Shown here: one piece after another, positions 1 through 8,105 of the stretch | How the letters are laid out: every line of letters begins with the position of its first letter | Numbering within the stretch: position 1 is the stretch's first letter | Program-made: the position numbers and the translations under genes | The notes under the pieces: model-generated | The model's input: only the letters and a program-made list of their open reading frames with translations | Database searches by the model: none | What the model was told of the DNA's origin: nothing | Assembly (NCBI GenBank): GCA_050486445.1 | Contig: JBJHDH010000040.1 | Location: 1-22,200, forward strand | Length of the DNA: 22,200 nucleotides | Source: Euryhalocaulis sp050486445 | Lineage (GTDB): Bacteria > Pseudomonadota > Alphaproteobacteria > Caulobacterales > Maricaulaceae | Direction of reading: 5' to 3'

Positions 1-186
1 TAGCCTGAAGCTCCGGCAGGGCCTTCAGGGCGGCGAGCGGCACTAAACGACCGACCGCGTCAAAACCCTGGACTGGAATCGGGACGGAGACGTTCCGGCA
101 AATCCACGCGCGGGGCGCTCAAAGGGGCGCACCATACGTACCAAGGACAGGACACCCGCGTCCCAGCGGGCGCCCCGCTTCCCTCA
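1..186 (-). repeat. Left arm of a ~188-bp inverted repeat
   Basis: The reverse complement of this segment matches 19531-19718. Bases 1-117 are identical to 19602-19718, and the remaining ~70 bp align with scattered substitutions and small indels. The match reaches base 1, so the repeat may continue outside the window. A reading frame enters from the left and stops at 44-46 with the same last residues (SLKLRQGLQGGERH) as a frame in the right copy, but this follows from the shared DNA and is not proof of a gene. I see no transposase. From 187 to the terminator at 262 I see nothing recognisable. Confidence 0.9.
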
Positions 187-261
187 ATTTCCTATGATCC
201 GGCGGCACAACCGCGCGGCGCTACAGGCGTATGTCTGAATCATGCTGCTTTTGAAAATGAC

Positions 262-298
262 TGGCCCCACCCCTGCGCGCAGGGCAGGGGTGGGGCCA
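262..298 (-). terminator. Intrinsic terminator of the TonB receptor gene
   Basis: A perfect 14-bp stem (262-275 with 285-298, arm TGGCCCCACCCCTG) encloses a 9-nt loop. On the minus strand it lies 12 bases past the receptor stop codon and is followed by a short T-rich stretch (CATTTTC). The other side has no T tract, so it most likely serves the minus-strand gene only. Confidence 0.8.
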
Positions 299-310
299 AT
301 CGGGCCTCGC

Positions 311-2452
311 CTAGAAACTCAGCCCGAGGCCGCCCATGAAGCCACGCGGTTCGCCGGGGAAATAGCGTTCGTTGCCAAGCGCAAAGTCGGCCCGTTCAGC
401 ATATTTTTTATCGAACAGGTTCCGCACCGCGCCGAACACTCTGATCGTGTCGTTGATGTGCCATTGGGCGCGCAGATCGAACACGTCATGACCCGGATAG
501 GTCTGGGTGTTGGCCGCGTCGGTGTAATACGAGCTGACATGCGTCCAGGCCAGTTCGGCCAGGAAATTGTCCGTCGGCGTCCAGACGAGCTGGGCGCCGG
601 CCAGCAGATGCGGCGCGGTATCCATATCGTCGCCTCTGGTGATGCTCTCGTTGAAATTGCCCACCGTGCGGGTGAAGCGATAGGTGTGCCGGGCCAGCGT
701 CGCGGCGCCGCGCACCGTGAACTGGTCGCCCAGCGGAACAGAGCCGGAGACTTCCAGCCCCACATGCCGCGTCTTGCCATCGGCCACGTTCAGGCCGTCG
801 GCGTCACGGAAGAAGAAATTGCGCTTGTCCATCGCAAAACCGACCAGCTCGAACGCCGCCAGACCCCATTGGCCGCGCACGCCGGCCTCGATGCTGTCCA
901 GCGTCTCGACCTTGATGTCGCCGACCGTCTGCTGATCCTGCAAGCGATACAGATCGCTGGTCTGCGGCGCGCGCGCGCCGCGCACATAGCGCACCCAGGC
1001 GATGGCGCTGGCGTTGATGTCGTAGGCAAGACCGATATTGGGCGTCAGCGTCTGATAGTCGTCGCTGCGGTCCGCCGGCACGTTGAACCGGCCATTGATC
1101 CCCGTCGGCGCATTGGTGGTGTAGTCGTAATCGGTCATCTCCAGCCGCAGGCCGGTTTCCAGGCGCAGCCGGTCTGTGAGCTGGTATTCCAGATGCGCAT
1201 AAGGCGCGAGCACCAGCGCCTTGACGTCGTAATCGTAATGCACGCCCTGCGGGAAGGCGCCGAATGACGGGCGCTGCTGGAATTCCCACAGATAGCCCTT
1301 GGTGTATTCGGTATCGAGACCAAGGATCAACTGGCCGTTCGCCATGTCGCGATAGGCGGCGAACTGGCTGCCGACGCTCCAGTGGCCGTTATCCTCCAGC
1401 CCCTGATAGGGCAGGAAATGCTGGAGGAACGACATTTCGTTCTTGCGCGCAAACGGCGTGGCCGAGAGCGTCCAGGCGCCGCCATTGTTCCAGTCGATCC
1501 GCGTCGACCAGCGCCAGGCGCGGATGTCGCGGAACGCCTCGGGGAAAGTATTGATGCGCGACAGCGCGCGGTCCTTGTAGGCGTCCGGCCCCTGCACATA
1601 GCCGGCCGTTTCCTGATTGATGTTCACGAAACTGAAAATCGTGCGGGTGCGGATATCGCCGCGATTGAAATCGACGCGCGCCGTGACCTTCTGCTGGTCG
1701 ACGCCGGAATCGGTGCGCCAGCCGCCATCCGACCCGCCGGACAGGCCGATGAAATAGCCGCTGCCTTCATCGTCCAGCACCTGCGAGGTCCAGCCGCGCG
1801 CGGTGAAGCGGTCGAACGAGCCATAGGCCGCCTCGACATAGCTGCCCGGCTGCGTGGCCGGCGAGCGCACCAGGAAATTGATCATGCCGTGCACGGCGTT
1901 GGAGCCGTACAGCGCTCCGCCCGGCCCGCGCACCACCTCGACGCCCGCGCCAATCACATCGTTGGCGTCAAACAGCGCATTGACGTTGCCGAAACCGGCG
2001 GCGCGCATCGGCACGCCCTCTTCCAGATACAGGAAGCTGCCCTGCCCCGCGCCGGCCACCAGAACCGGGGAGCGGATGGCGGTGTTGTGCTCGACCTGGC
2101 TGCCGCGCTGGACATTGACGCCGGGCATGCGGTTCAGCGCCTCGGAGGCGTGGTGCGGACCGATCAGGTCCAGCTCTTCCGCCTCCAGCGCGGCGATATT
2201 GCCGATATTGTGGCGCAGGGCGCGGGCGCTGCGCGTGGCGGTGACCACGATCCGGTCCAGATACTGCCCGGTCTGGAGCTGGGCGGTCTGAAACGGCTGA
2301 CCTGCGGAATCCGCCGCCTGTTCCTGTGCCCCCTGTTCCTGCGCGATGGCGGCCAGCGGCGCGAACGGCAGGGCGGCGCCGGCCAGCAGGGCCAGGACGC
2401 CAGCGCGGCGGCGGCGCGGGCGGGGCGGGGTCGGCGTTTCGGTCGTTGTCAT
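311..2452 (-). CDS. TonB-dependent outer-membrane receptor
   Basis: This encodes a 713-residue outer-membrane receptor for energised uptake of a scarce ligand, driven by TonB/ExbBD. A signal peptide spans residues 1 to about 37 (arginine-rich start, hydrophobic core, likely cleavage after AIA). A TonB-box-like DRIVVTA lies near 66-72. The plug domain covers about 80-195, with ALNRMPGVNVQRG and VEVVRGPGGALYGSNAV, followed by a beta-barrel that ends in a terminal Phe (GLGLSF), the usual barrel-assembly signal. The frame stays open far upstream, but ATG 2450-2452 is the credible start because it begins the signal peptide and has AGGA upstream. The substrate is not evident; siderophore, haem, metal complex or oligosaccharide are all possible. 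It is divergent from a membrane-anchored regulator, which may control it. Confidence 0.93.
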   Translation of the reverse strand: MTTTETPTPPRPRRRRAGVLALLAGAALPFAPLAAIAQEQGAQEQAADSAGQPFQTAQLQTGQYLDRIVVTATRSARALRHNIGNIAALEAEELDLIGPHHASEALNRMPGVNVQRGSQVEHNTAIRSPVLVAGAGQGSFLYLEEGVPMRAAGFGNVNALFDANDVIGAGVEVVRGPGGALYGSNAVHGMINFLVRSPATQPGSYVEAAYGSFDRFTARGWTSQVLDDEGSGYFIGLSGGSDGGWRTDSGVDQQKVTARVDFNRGDIRTRTIFSFVNINQETAGYVQGPDAYKDRALSRINTFPEAFRDIRAWRWSTRIDWNNGGAWTLSATPFARKNEMSFLQHFLPYQGLEDNGHWSVGSQFAAYRDMANGQLILGLDTEYTKGYLWEFQQRPSFGAFPQGVHYDYDVKALVLAPYAHLEYQLTDRLRLETGLRLEMTDYDYTTNAPTGINGRFNVPADRSDDYQTLTPNIGLAYDINASAIAWVRYVRGARAPQTSDLYRLQDQQTVGDIKVETLDSIEAGVRGQWGLAAFELVGFAMDKRNFFFRDADGLNVADGKTRHVGLEVSGSVPLGDQFTVRGAATLARHTYRFTRTVGNFNESITRGDDMDTAPHLLAGAQLVWTPTDNFLAELAWTHVSSYYTDAANTQTYPGHDVFDLRAQWHINDTIRVFGAVRNLFDKKYAERADFALGNERYFPGEPRGFMGGLGLSF

Positions 2453-2776
2453 GGTTCTTGTTATCCTGATCGCTGGTTCTGGCTGATTGGGCGGGAGAGG
2501 CTGGTGTTTAATGATCCGGGCGTCCGGCCGTTTCACAGGCTGGACGGTATAAAGCAGACACATCGAAAAACGATGCGCGCCACGCGCCTTCATGCACGGC
2601 GCGCAGCCGGACTCCGGCCTTCGGTCATATCCGTAACGCCTCCCTCGGGCCGGACCCGCAGCCTGTCGGCTTTGTTTTGACGCGGCCCGCCCGTAATCTG
2701 CATCTGTTGCACAGGTTCGGGCGCATGCGCGCCGGGCCGCGCCTGAAACGTTCTGAATTCTTGTGAAGGCGATCCA
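2453..2776. promoter_or_regulatory. Divergent intergenic region between receptor and regulator
   Basis: These 324 bp must hold the promoters of both divergent genes. No frame here looks like a gene. Visible elements are a small hairpin with arms CATCG/CGATG and an A5 loop (2561-2575), a TTTATACC stretch just receptor-proximal to it on the minus strand that could be a -10 element, and TTGACG at 2677-2682 that could be a plus-strand -35 with only a weak -10 partner. I see no clear Fur-box-like palindrome. Confidence 0.4.
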
Positions 2777-4735
2777 ATGAGCGCGCCGCCGGCGGAGGAA
2801 ACTCTGACGTTTTCGGGGTTCCGGCTGGAGCCGGCGCGCCGCCGCCTGACCGGGCCGGACGGAGCGGACATTCCGCTCCAGCCCCGGATTTTCGACCTGC
2901 TGATGCTGTTTCTGTCGCGGCCGGGCGAATTGCTGACCAAGCAGCAGATCATGGACGCGGTGTGGCCGGATGTGACGGTCGACGAAAACAACCTGAACCA
3001 GGCGGTCTCGGCCCTGCGCCGGATGCTGGACGATTCCCCCGCCAGCCCCCGGCTGATCGCGACCGTGCCCCGGCGCGGCTATCAGTTCATCGCGCCGGTC
3101 TCGGCGGAAGGGAGCCAGACCCCGGCCCCCGCCCCACCCGCCGCCGCCAGCGCCGGGAGTATCCGGGCGCTGTGGCGCAGGCCGGGGCTGCGCGCCGCGG
3201 CCATCGGGGCCGCCATTGTGCTGACGCTGGGGCTGGTCTGGGGGGCGATGCGCCTGACCGCGCCGCCGCCGCAAACCTCCATCGCCGTGCTGCCGTTCGA
3301 GGATCTGAGCCCGGCCGGCGATCAGGCCTGGCTCGCGGGCGGAGTGGCCGAGGCGATCATGGACGGCCTGGCCGGGCTGGACGGGCTGAATGTGGCGGGG
3401 CAGCTCTCCTCCGCCGCCGTGGCGGAGGCGAACGCCGACCCGCGCGCCATCGGCCGGACGCTGGGTGTCTCATATCTGCTGACCGGCGGGGTGCGCCGCG
3501 ACCGCGACCGGCTGCGCATCTCCGCCGCGCTGGTCTCGACGCAGGACGGCTATCGCGTCTGGACCGAAACCTATGACCGCGCGCCGGACGATATTTTCGC
3601 CATCGAGGACGAGATCGCCGCCGCGGTCACCGCGGCGCTGCGCGACAGGCTGGGCGGCGCGCCCGCCACGGGACGCGCAGCCCGCGCCAGCGACGCCGGA
3701 ACGGCCAGCGCGGAAGCCTATGAGCATTATCTGCGCGGCCGCGCCTATCTGGCGCAGTCCGGCGTGCCGATGCTGAACGCCGCGGTGGATGAGTTCCGCC
3801 GCGCTGTGGCCCTCGACTCCGGCTTTGGCTCGGCATGGGCGGCGATGGCGCGCGCAGCCGACGCGCTGGAGGTCGAAGACCATGAATCCGCCGGCGTCTG
3901 GCGGGATGTGCAGCGCGAGGCGGTGGCGCGCGCGCGGCAAAGCGCCCCGGACCGCTGGGAAACCACCGCCGTCAGCGCGCGGCTGCTGATGCGCGAGCGC
4001 CGCTGGGCGGAGGCAGCGCGGGCGCTGGAAGAGGCGCGCGGCGGCGCGGCGCCGACGCCGGTGGACGCCGCCGATATTGAAGGCGTGTTCCTGATCCATA
4101 CGGGCCGGCCGTTCGAGGCGCTGCCGCTATTCCGCGCCGCGCGCCAGAGCGATCCGCTCTCCTTTGTCATGTCGGCGCGGCTGGCCTGGGCGCTGGACAT
4201 GACGGAGGAGCCGGCCGCCGCGCTGGCCGAATACGCGCATGCGCGCACTTTGCCTGGCGACGACACCGCATGGGCGTTCCAGCATCTGGTGCGGCTGCTG
4301 GAGACCCGCTACGCGCAGGATATCGAGGCGCATCTGGCCGCCTATCCCTATGACGAGGACGGGGCGAGCGCGATCCTGCGCCAGGTGGCCGGAGTCTGGC
4401 GCGAGCCGGACGCGGCGCTGGCCGTGCTGGGCGCCGCGCTGAACAACGAGACGATCAAGGGGCCGCACAGGCTGGACGCGCTGGCCCTGCTCGCCGCGCA
4501 TTATGGCGACGGCGATCTGGCGCTGGCCCTGTTCCGCGAGGAGTTTTTCATCCGTAATGGCGGCTCTACCGCGCATCTGTGGAACCCGGCGATGCGCGAT
4601 GTGCGCAGAACCGAAGGCTTCAAGACTCTGGTGCGCGATCTCGGTTTTGCCGAATATTGGCGCGAGACCGGCGCATGGCCGGATTTCTGCCGCCCCGCCA
4701 GCGATCCCCCCGGCGACGATTTTATCTGCCAGTGA
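2777..4735 (+). CDS. Membrane-anchored winged-helix regulator with TolB-like and TPR region
   Basis: This is a 652-residue CadC/ToxR-style one-component regulator. Residues about 10-107 form an OmpR-type winged-helix DNA-binding domain (FSGFRLEPARRRL, LTKQQIMDAVWPD, NNLNQAVSALRRML, the closing PRRGYQF). A proline/alanine linker leads to one transmembrane helix at about 139-159. Then comes the TolB-N/FlgO-like module often found in this architecture (SIAVLPFEDLSP, YLLTGGVRR, RVWTETYDR) and a long alpha-helical region with TPR-like repeats to the end. By family analogy the C-terminal part lies outside the cytoplasm and senses a ligand or partner. ATG 2777 has GAAGG about 8 bases upstream. Its divergent placement makes the TonB receptor gene the obvious candidate target; this is inference. 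Confidence 0.88.
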   Translation: MSAPPAEETLTFSGFRLEPARRRLTGPDGADIPLQPRIFDLLMLFLSRPGELLTKQQIMDAVWPDVTVDENNLNQAVSALRRMLDDSPASPRLIATVPRRGYQFIAPVSAEGSQTPAPAPPAAASAGSIRALWRRPGLRAAAIGAAIVLTLGLVWGAMRLTAPPPQTSIAVLPFEDLSPAGDQAWLAGGVAEAIMDGLAGLDGLNVAGQLSSAAVAEANADPRAIGRTLGVSYLLTGGVRRDRDRLRISAALVSTQDGYRVWTETYDRAPDDIFAIEDEIAAAVTAALRDRLGGAPATGRAARASDAGTASAEAYEHYLRGRAYLAQSGVPMLNAAVDEFRRAVALDSGFGSAWAAMARAADALEVEDHESAGVWRDVQREAVARARQSAPDRWETTAVSARLLMRERRWAEAARALEEARGGAAPTPVDAADIEGVFLIHTGRPFEALPLFRAARQSDPLSFVMSARLAWALDMTEEPAAALAEYAHARTLPGDDTAWAFQHLVRLLETRYAQDIEAHLAAYPYDEDGASAILRQVAGVWREPDAALAVLGAALNNETIKGPHRLDALALLAAHYGDGDLALALFREEFFIRNGGSTAHLWNPAMRDVRRTEGFKTLVRDLGFAEYWRETGAWPDFCRPASDPPGDDFICQ

Positions 4736-4756
4736 CAGGCGCCGTGACGGGCGGCG

Positions 4757-4784
4757 ATTGGCCGCGCCCGGCGCCCGCTATAGT
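4757..4784 (+). promoter_or_regulatory. Candidate sigma-70 promoter of adhC
   Basis: TATAGT at 4779-4784 matches five of six -10 consensus bases. ATTGGC at 4757-4762 is a weak -35 at 16-bp spacing. It lies about 50 bases before the adhC start and after the regulator's stop codon. Confidence 0.45.
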
Positions 4785-4830
4785 CTCACGCAACCTGCGG
4801 ACCGTGGACCGTGAACCAGGAGAGATCATC

Positions 4831-5940
4831 ATGGACGTACGCGCCGCCGTCGCGACCGCGCCTAACGCGCCGCTGAGCATCGAGACCGTGCAGCTCGAAG
4901 GTCCGCGCGCGGGCGAGGTGCTGGTGGAGATCAAGGCCACCGGTATCTGCCACACCGACGCCTATACGCTCTCCGGGCAGGACAGCGAGGGCATTTTTCC
5001 CTCGATCCTCGGCCATGAGGGCGCGGGCGTGGTGGTGGAGACGGGGCCGGGCGTGACAACGCTGAAACCCGGCGACCATGTGATCCCGCTCTACACGCCG
5101 GAATGCCGGCAGTGCAAAAGCTGCCTCAGCCAGAAGACCAATCTCTGCACCGCCATCCGCGCGACGCAGGGCAAGGGCGTGATGCCCGACGGCACGTCGC
5201 GCTTTTCGCTCAATGGCGAGCCTGTGGCGCATTATATGGGGTGCAGCACGTTTGCGAATTTCACCGTGCTGCCCGAAATCGCGCTGGCGAAAATCCGGCC
5301 CGACGCGCCATTCGACAAGGTCTGCTATATCGGCTGCGGCGTCACCACCGGCGTCGGCGCCGTCATCAACACCGCGAAAGTGGAGCCGGGCGCGGGCGCC
5401 ATTGTGTTCGGCCTGGGCGGCATCGGGCTGAACGTGATTCAGGGCCTGCGCCTCGCGGGCGCGGACATGATCGTCGGCGTGGATGTGAACCCCGCAAAGA
5501 AAGCCTGGGGCGAGCGCTTCGGCATGACGCATTTCGTCAATCCGGACGAGGTGGAGGGCGATCTGGTCCCGTATCTGGTCGATCTCACCAAAGGCGGCGC
5601 GGACTATACGTTCGACTGCACCGGCAATGTGCAGGTGATGCGCACGGCGCTGGAGGCGTGCCATCGCGGCTGGGGCCAGAGCATCATTATCGGCGTCGCG
5701 CCCAGCGGCGCGGAGATCGCGACCCGGCCGTTCCAGCTCGTCACCGGGCGGGTGTGGAAGGGCACGGCGTTCGGCGGCGCGCGCGGCCGCACCGATGTGC
5801 CAAAAATCGTCGACTGGTATATGGACGGGAAGATCGAAATCGACCCGATGATTACGCACACGCTGCCGCTCGACCGGATCAATGACGCCTTCGACCTGAT
5901 GCATCACGGCGAGAGCATCAGGAGTGTTGTGGTGTTTTGA
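4831..5940 (+). CDS. adhC: S-(hydroxymethyl)glutathione dehydrogenase (class III alcohol dehydrogenase)
   Basis: This is a 369-residue cytosolic zinc enzyme that oxidises S-hydroxymethylglutathione (the formaldehyde-glutathione adduct) to S-formylglutathione with NAD+; class III ADHs also reduce S-nitrosoglutathione. The length is typical for the family. Catalytic-zinc ligands are C40 (GICHTD), H62 (GHEGAG) and C169 (GCGVTTG). Structural-zinc cysteines are C92, C95, C98 and C106. The NAD-binding loop GLGGIG is at 194-199. ATG 4831 was chosen because it begins the family N-terminus and has AGGAGA 9 bases upstream; the frame extends further 5' but overlaps the regulator gene. The next step of the pathway, fghA, lies four genes downstream. 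Confidence 0.96.
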   Translation: MDVRAAVATAPNAPLSIETVQLEGPRAGEVLVEIKATGICHTDAYTLSGQDSEGIFPSILGHEGAGVVVETGPGVTTLKPGDHVIPLYTPECRQCKSCLSQKTNLCTAIRATQGKGVMPDGTSRFSLNGEPVAHYMGCSTFANFTVLPEIALAKIRPDAPFDKVCYIGCGVTTGVGAVINTAKVEPGAGAIVFGLGGIGLNVIQGLRLAGADMIVGVDVNPAKKAWGERFGMTHFVNPDEVEGDLVPYLVDLTKGGADYTFDCTGNVQVMRTALEACHRGWGQSIIIGVAPSGAEIATRPFQLVTGRVWKGTAFGGARGRTDVPKIVDWYMDGKIEIDPMITHTLPLDRINDAFDLMHHGESIRSVVVF

Positions 5941-5953
5941 GCGTTTCTTTTCG

Positions 5954-6424
5954 ATGACCGTCTATATCGACGCAGACGCCTGCCCCGTGAAGGACGAGGC
6001 GATCCGCGTCGCCGCGCGGCACAAGGCAGAGGTGAAGCTGGTCTGCGATGGCGGGCTGATGCGGCGGCGTGAGCCGCATGTAGAGCTGGTCATCGTGCCC
6101 GAGGGCGCGGACGCCGCCGATAACTGGATCGCGGAGCATATCGGGCCAGGCGATCTGTGCATCACCGGCGACATTCCGCTGGCGGCGCGCTGTCTGGAAA
6201 AGGGCGCGGCGGCGATCAATCATCGCGGCGAGCCGTTCACCACCGACAATATCGGCAGCGCACTGGCCACGCGGGATATTATGAAAGACCTGCGCGAACA
6301 GGGCGTGATGGGCGGCGGCGGCCGCAGCTTTTCAGCGAAGGACCGCTCCGCCTTTCTGAACGGCATGGAACAGGCGATGCGGCGCATCGAACGCGGCGGC
6401 GCCAAGACGCTATCACCTCGATAG
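5954..6424 (+). CDS. UPF0178 (YaiI/YqxD) family protein
   Basis: This 156-residue cytosolic protein has unknown biochemical function. Family signatures are visible: YIDADACPVKDEAI at the start, LVCDGG, ITGDIPLAARC, the run GEPFTTDNIGSALATRDIMK and a GGGGRSFSAKDRSAFL motif near the C-terminus. The acidic DADAC start and the GD motif resemble a PIN-like nuclease fold, but that is inference. ATG 5954 fits the family N-terminus; a GTG at 5924 in frame would overlap adhC. It starts 13 bases after adhC without a strong ribosome-binding site, so it is probably translated from the same message. Its stop codon lies inside the first operator palindrome of the toxin-antitoxin module. Confidence 0.88.
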   Translation: MTVYIDADACPVKDEAIRVAARHKAEVKLVCDGGLMRRREPHVELVIVPEGADAADNWIAEHIGPGDLCITGDIPLAARCLEKGAAAINHRGEPFTTDNIGSALATRDIMKDLREQGVMGGGGRSFSAKDRSAFLNGMEQAMRRIERGGAKTLSPR

Positions 6425-6448
6425 CATTTGTGCTATCAGAGTGATAGC
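6409..6448 (+). promoter_or_regulatory. Paired palindromic operator of the FitAB module
   Basis: Two palindromes of the same design, GCTATC-N5-GATAGC, occupy 6409-6425 and 6432-6448 with centres 23 bp apart. FitA/VapB ribbon-helix-helix antitoxins typically bind such paired inverted repeats just upstream of their own gene, with toxin as corepressor. The first palindrome covers the stop codon of the preceding gene (6422-6424); the second ends 14 bases before the antitoxin ATG, just ahead of the AGGAGA ribosome-binding site. Confidence 0.8.
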
Positions 6449-6462
6449 AATAGGAGACAGGC

Positions 6463-6720
6463 ATGGGCCAGGTTCTGATCCGCAATCTCGATAACGCGGT
6501 GATTGAAAAGCTGAAACAGAAGGCTGAGCGGGCCAATACCTCGCTTGAGCAGAGCCTGCGGGAATTGCTGGAACGCAGCGCGCGTGAACTGGACAAGGAA
6601 GAGGCGTTGGCGCTGGCGGATCGCATCCGCGCCCGTGTGAAGCCCGGCGGCCCTGACCCCACGGAACTGATCCGTGAGGATCGGGACAGCGATCATGGCC
6701 GCACCTGGCCCGGTCTGTGA
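6463..6720 (+). CDS. FitA-like ribbon-helix-helix antitoxin
   Basis: This 85-residue antitoxin should neutralise the adjacent PIN-domain toxin and repress the operon. The N-terminal MGQVLIRNLDNAVIEKLKQK followed by SLEQSLRELLERSA is the FitA-type DNA-binding ribbon-helix-helix. The C-terminal part (TELIREDRDSDHGRTW) has the usual disordered, toxin-wrapping character. AGGAGA lies upstream at good spacing. Its stop overlaps the toxin start by 4 bp (GTGA), so translation should be coupled. The first 60 bases are roughly half G+C, lower than neighbouring genes by eye, which fits horizontal acquisition. Confidence 0.9.
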   Translation: MGQVLIRNLDNAVIEKLKQKAERANTSLEQSLRELLERSARELDKEEALALADRIRARVKPGGPDPTELIREDRDSDHGRTWPGL

Positions 6721-7136
6721 AAACCGCGATCATAGACGCCAGCGCGGCGGTTCGAATCTTCGTTCCGGCTGCTGAAACGCCGGCCATTCTCGCGGTGACG
6801 CAATCGTATCGTCTTGTATCGCCATGGCTGATTCTGGCGGAAGCGGCCAATGCCCTTTGGAAATACACCCGCTCCGGGCACATGGCGGTGGAGGAAGCGC
6901 AAAGGGCGCTGGCCAGCCTTCCCAAGCTGACAGAGATTGTGACCGACGACGTTTCGTCGCGTGCGCTGATGATGGCGCGCCATCTGGATCATGCTGTCTA
7001 TGACTGTTTTTATCTGGCGCTGGCCGAACAGATAATCGCGCCGCTTCTCACGGCCGACCGGCGGCTGGCGAAACTGGCTGAAGACCTCGGCATCGCCGTG
7101 ATCCGCCTCGACAGCATCGAAACGGACGCTCAATGA
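6717..7136 (+). CDS. PIN-domain ribonuclease toxin (FitB/VapC family)
   Basis: This is a 139-residue VapC-type toxin, expected to be a Mg2+-dependent RNase held inactive by the FitA-like antitoxin. The acidic PIN residues are all in place: D7 (IIDASA), E42 (ILAEAANAL), D96 (HAVYDCFYLALAE) and D114 (LLTADRRL), so it looks catalytically intact. Translation starts at GTG 6717, overlapping the antitoxin stop by 4 bp. Its own stop overlaps the fghA start by 4 bp (ATGA). The unusual point is that a toxin gene is translationally coupled to a housekeeping detoxification enzyme. The cellular RNA target cannot be read from sequence. Confidence 0.92.
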   Translation: MKTAIIDASAAVRIFVPAAETPAILAVTQSYRLVSPWLILAEAANALWKYTRSGHMAVEEAQRALASLPKLTEIVTDDVSSRALMMARHLDHAVYDCFYLALAEQIIAPLLTADRRLAKLAEDLGIAVIRLDSIETDAQ

Positions 7137-7972
7137 AAACTCTCTCCTCCAGCAAATCCTTCGGCGGCGTGCAGCACGTCTGTGAAATCGAGTCGCGCGA
7201 ACTGTCCTGTCCCACGCAATTCAGCGTCTATGTTCCGCCGGGTGCGGAGGGAAAGAGCGATGGCCCTTTTCCCGTGGTCTGGTGGCTTTCGGGCCTGACC
7301 TGCACGCAGGAGAATTTCACGACCAAGGCCGGGGCGCAGCGCATCGCCGCCGAGCTGGGCCTGATGATCGTGGCGCCGGACACCAGCCCGCGCGGCGACG
7401 GTGTGGCCAATGACAAGGAATACGATCTGGGCCAGGGCGCGGGCTTTTATCTGGACGCCACGCAAGCGCCGTGGGCGGCGCATTACCGCATGGAATCCTT
7501 CATCGTGCGCGAGCTGCCTGACATCATCGCAGCGAATTTTCCGGCAGACATGGCGCGGCAGTCGATCACCGGCCATTCGATGGGCGGGCATGGGGCGCTG
7601 ACCCTGGCGCTGCGCCACCCAGACCGCTGGCGCGCCGTTTCCGCCTTCGCGCCGATCGCGGCGCCGTCACTGGTTCCCTGGGGGCAGAAGGCGTTTACGG
7701 CCTATCTGGGGCCGGACCGCGCCGCATGGCGTGCGCATGACGCGGTGGCGCTGATCGGGGACGGCGCGCGCCTGCCGGAGATTCTCGTCGATCAGGGCGC
7801 GGCCGATCCGTTTCTGGAGAGCCAGTTGCGGCCGGAGCTTCTGAAAGCCGCCTGCGACGCGGCGGGGATTCCGCTGAGCCTGCGGATGCAGGCGGGCTAT
7901 GACCATTCCTATAATTTCATCGCCAGCTTCATTGAGGATCACCTGCGCTGGCACGCCGCGCGGCTGGGCTGA
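7133..7972 (+). CDS. fghA: S-formylglutathione hydrolase
   Basis: This 279-residue cytosolic esterase-D family hydrolase converts S-formylglutathione to formate and glutathione, the step after AdhC. The alpha/beta-hydrolase triad is visible as S149 in GHSMGG, D225 in GAADPF and H258 in YDHSYNF. The oxyanion-region motif WLSGLTCTQENF lies at about 51-62. Length is normal for the family. ATG 7133 overlaps the toxin stop codon (ATGA), which suggests fghA is read at least partly from a message crossing the toxin-antitoxin genes. No separate fghA promoter is obvious, because the upstream sequence is coding. Confidence 0.96.
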   Translation: MKTLSSSKSFGGVQHVCEIESRELSCPTQFSVYVPPGAEGKSDGPFPVVWWLSGLTCTQENFTTKAGAQRIAAELGLMIVAPDTSPRGDGVANDKEYDLGQGAGFYLDATQAPWAAHYRMESFIVRELPDIIAANFPADMARQSITGHSMGGHGALTLALRHPDRWRAVSAFAPIAAPSLVPWGQKAFTAYLGPDRAAWRAHDAVALIGDGARLPEILVDQGAADPFLESQLRPELLKAACDAAGIPLSLRMQAGYDHSYNFIASFIEDHLRWHAARLG

Positions 7973-8105
7973 GGGCTATCCCGCTCCCCCGGGCAGGCCC
8001 ACCCCACACATGACAGATCGGCAAGGTGACAGGTTTATGGCGCTCCGGTAAAAGCGGAATATGGCCTCGCGATCCCGACACGCAGCGGCCAAAGGGGAGG
8101 ATATC

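Noticed and set aside
2453..3274. N-terminal extension of the TonB receptor frame on the minus strand
   Set aside because: The frame stays open to 3274 but the sequence is low-complexity arginine- and proline-rich, overlaps the regulator gene, and the proper signal peptide begins at 2452.
5924..5953. GTG 5924 as the start of the UPF0178 gene
   Set aside because: It overlaps adhC, and the family N-terminus (YIDADACPVK) fits ATG 5954.
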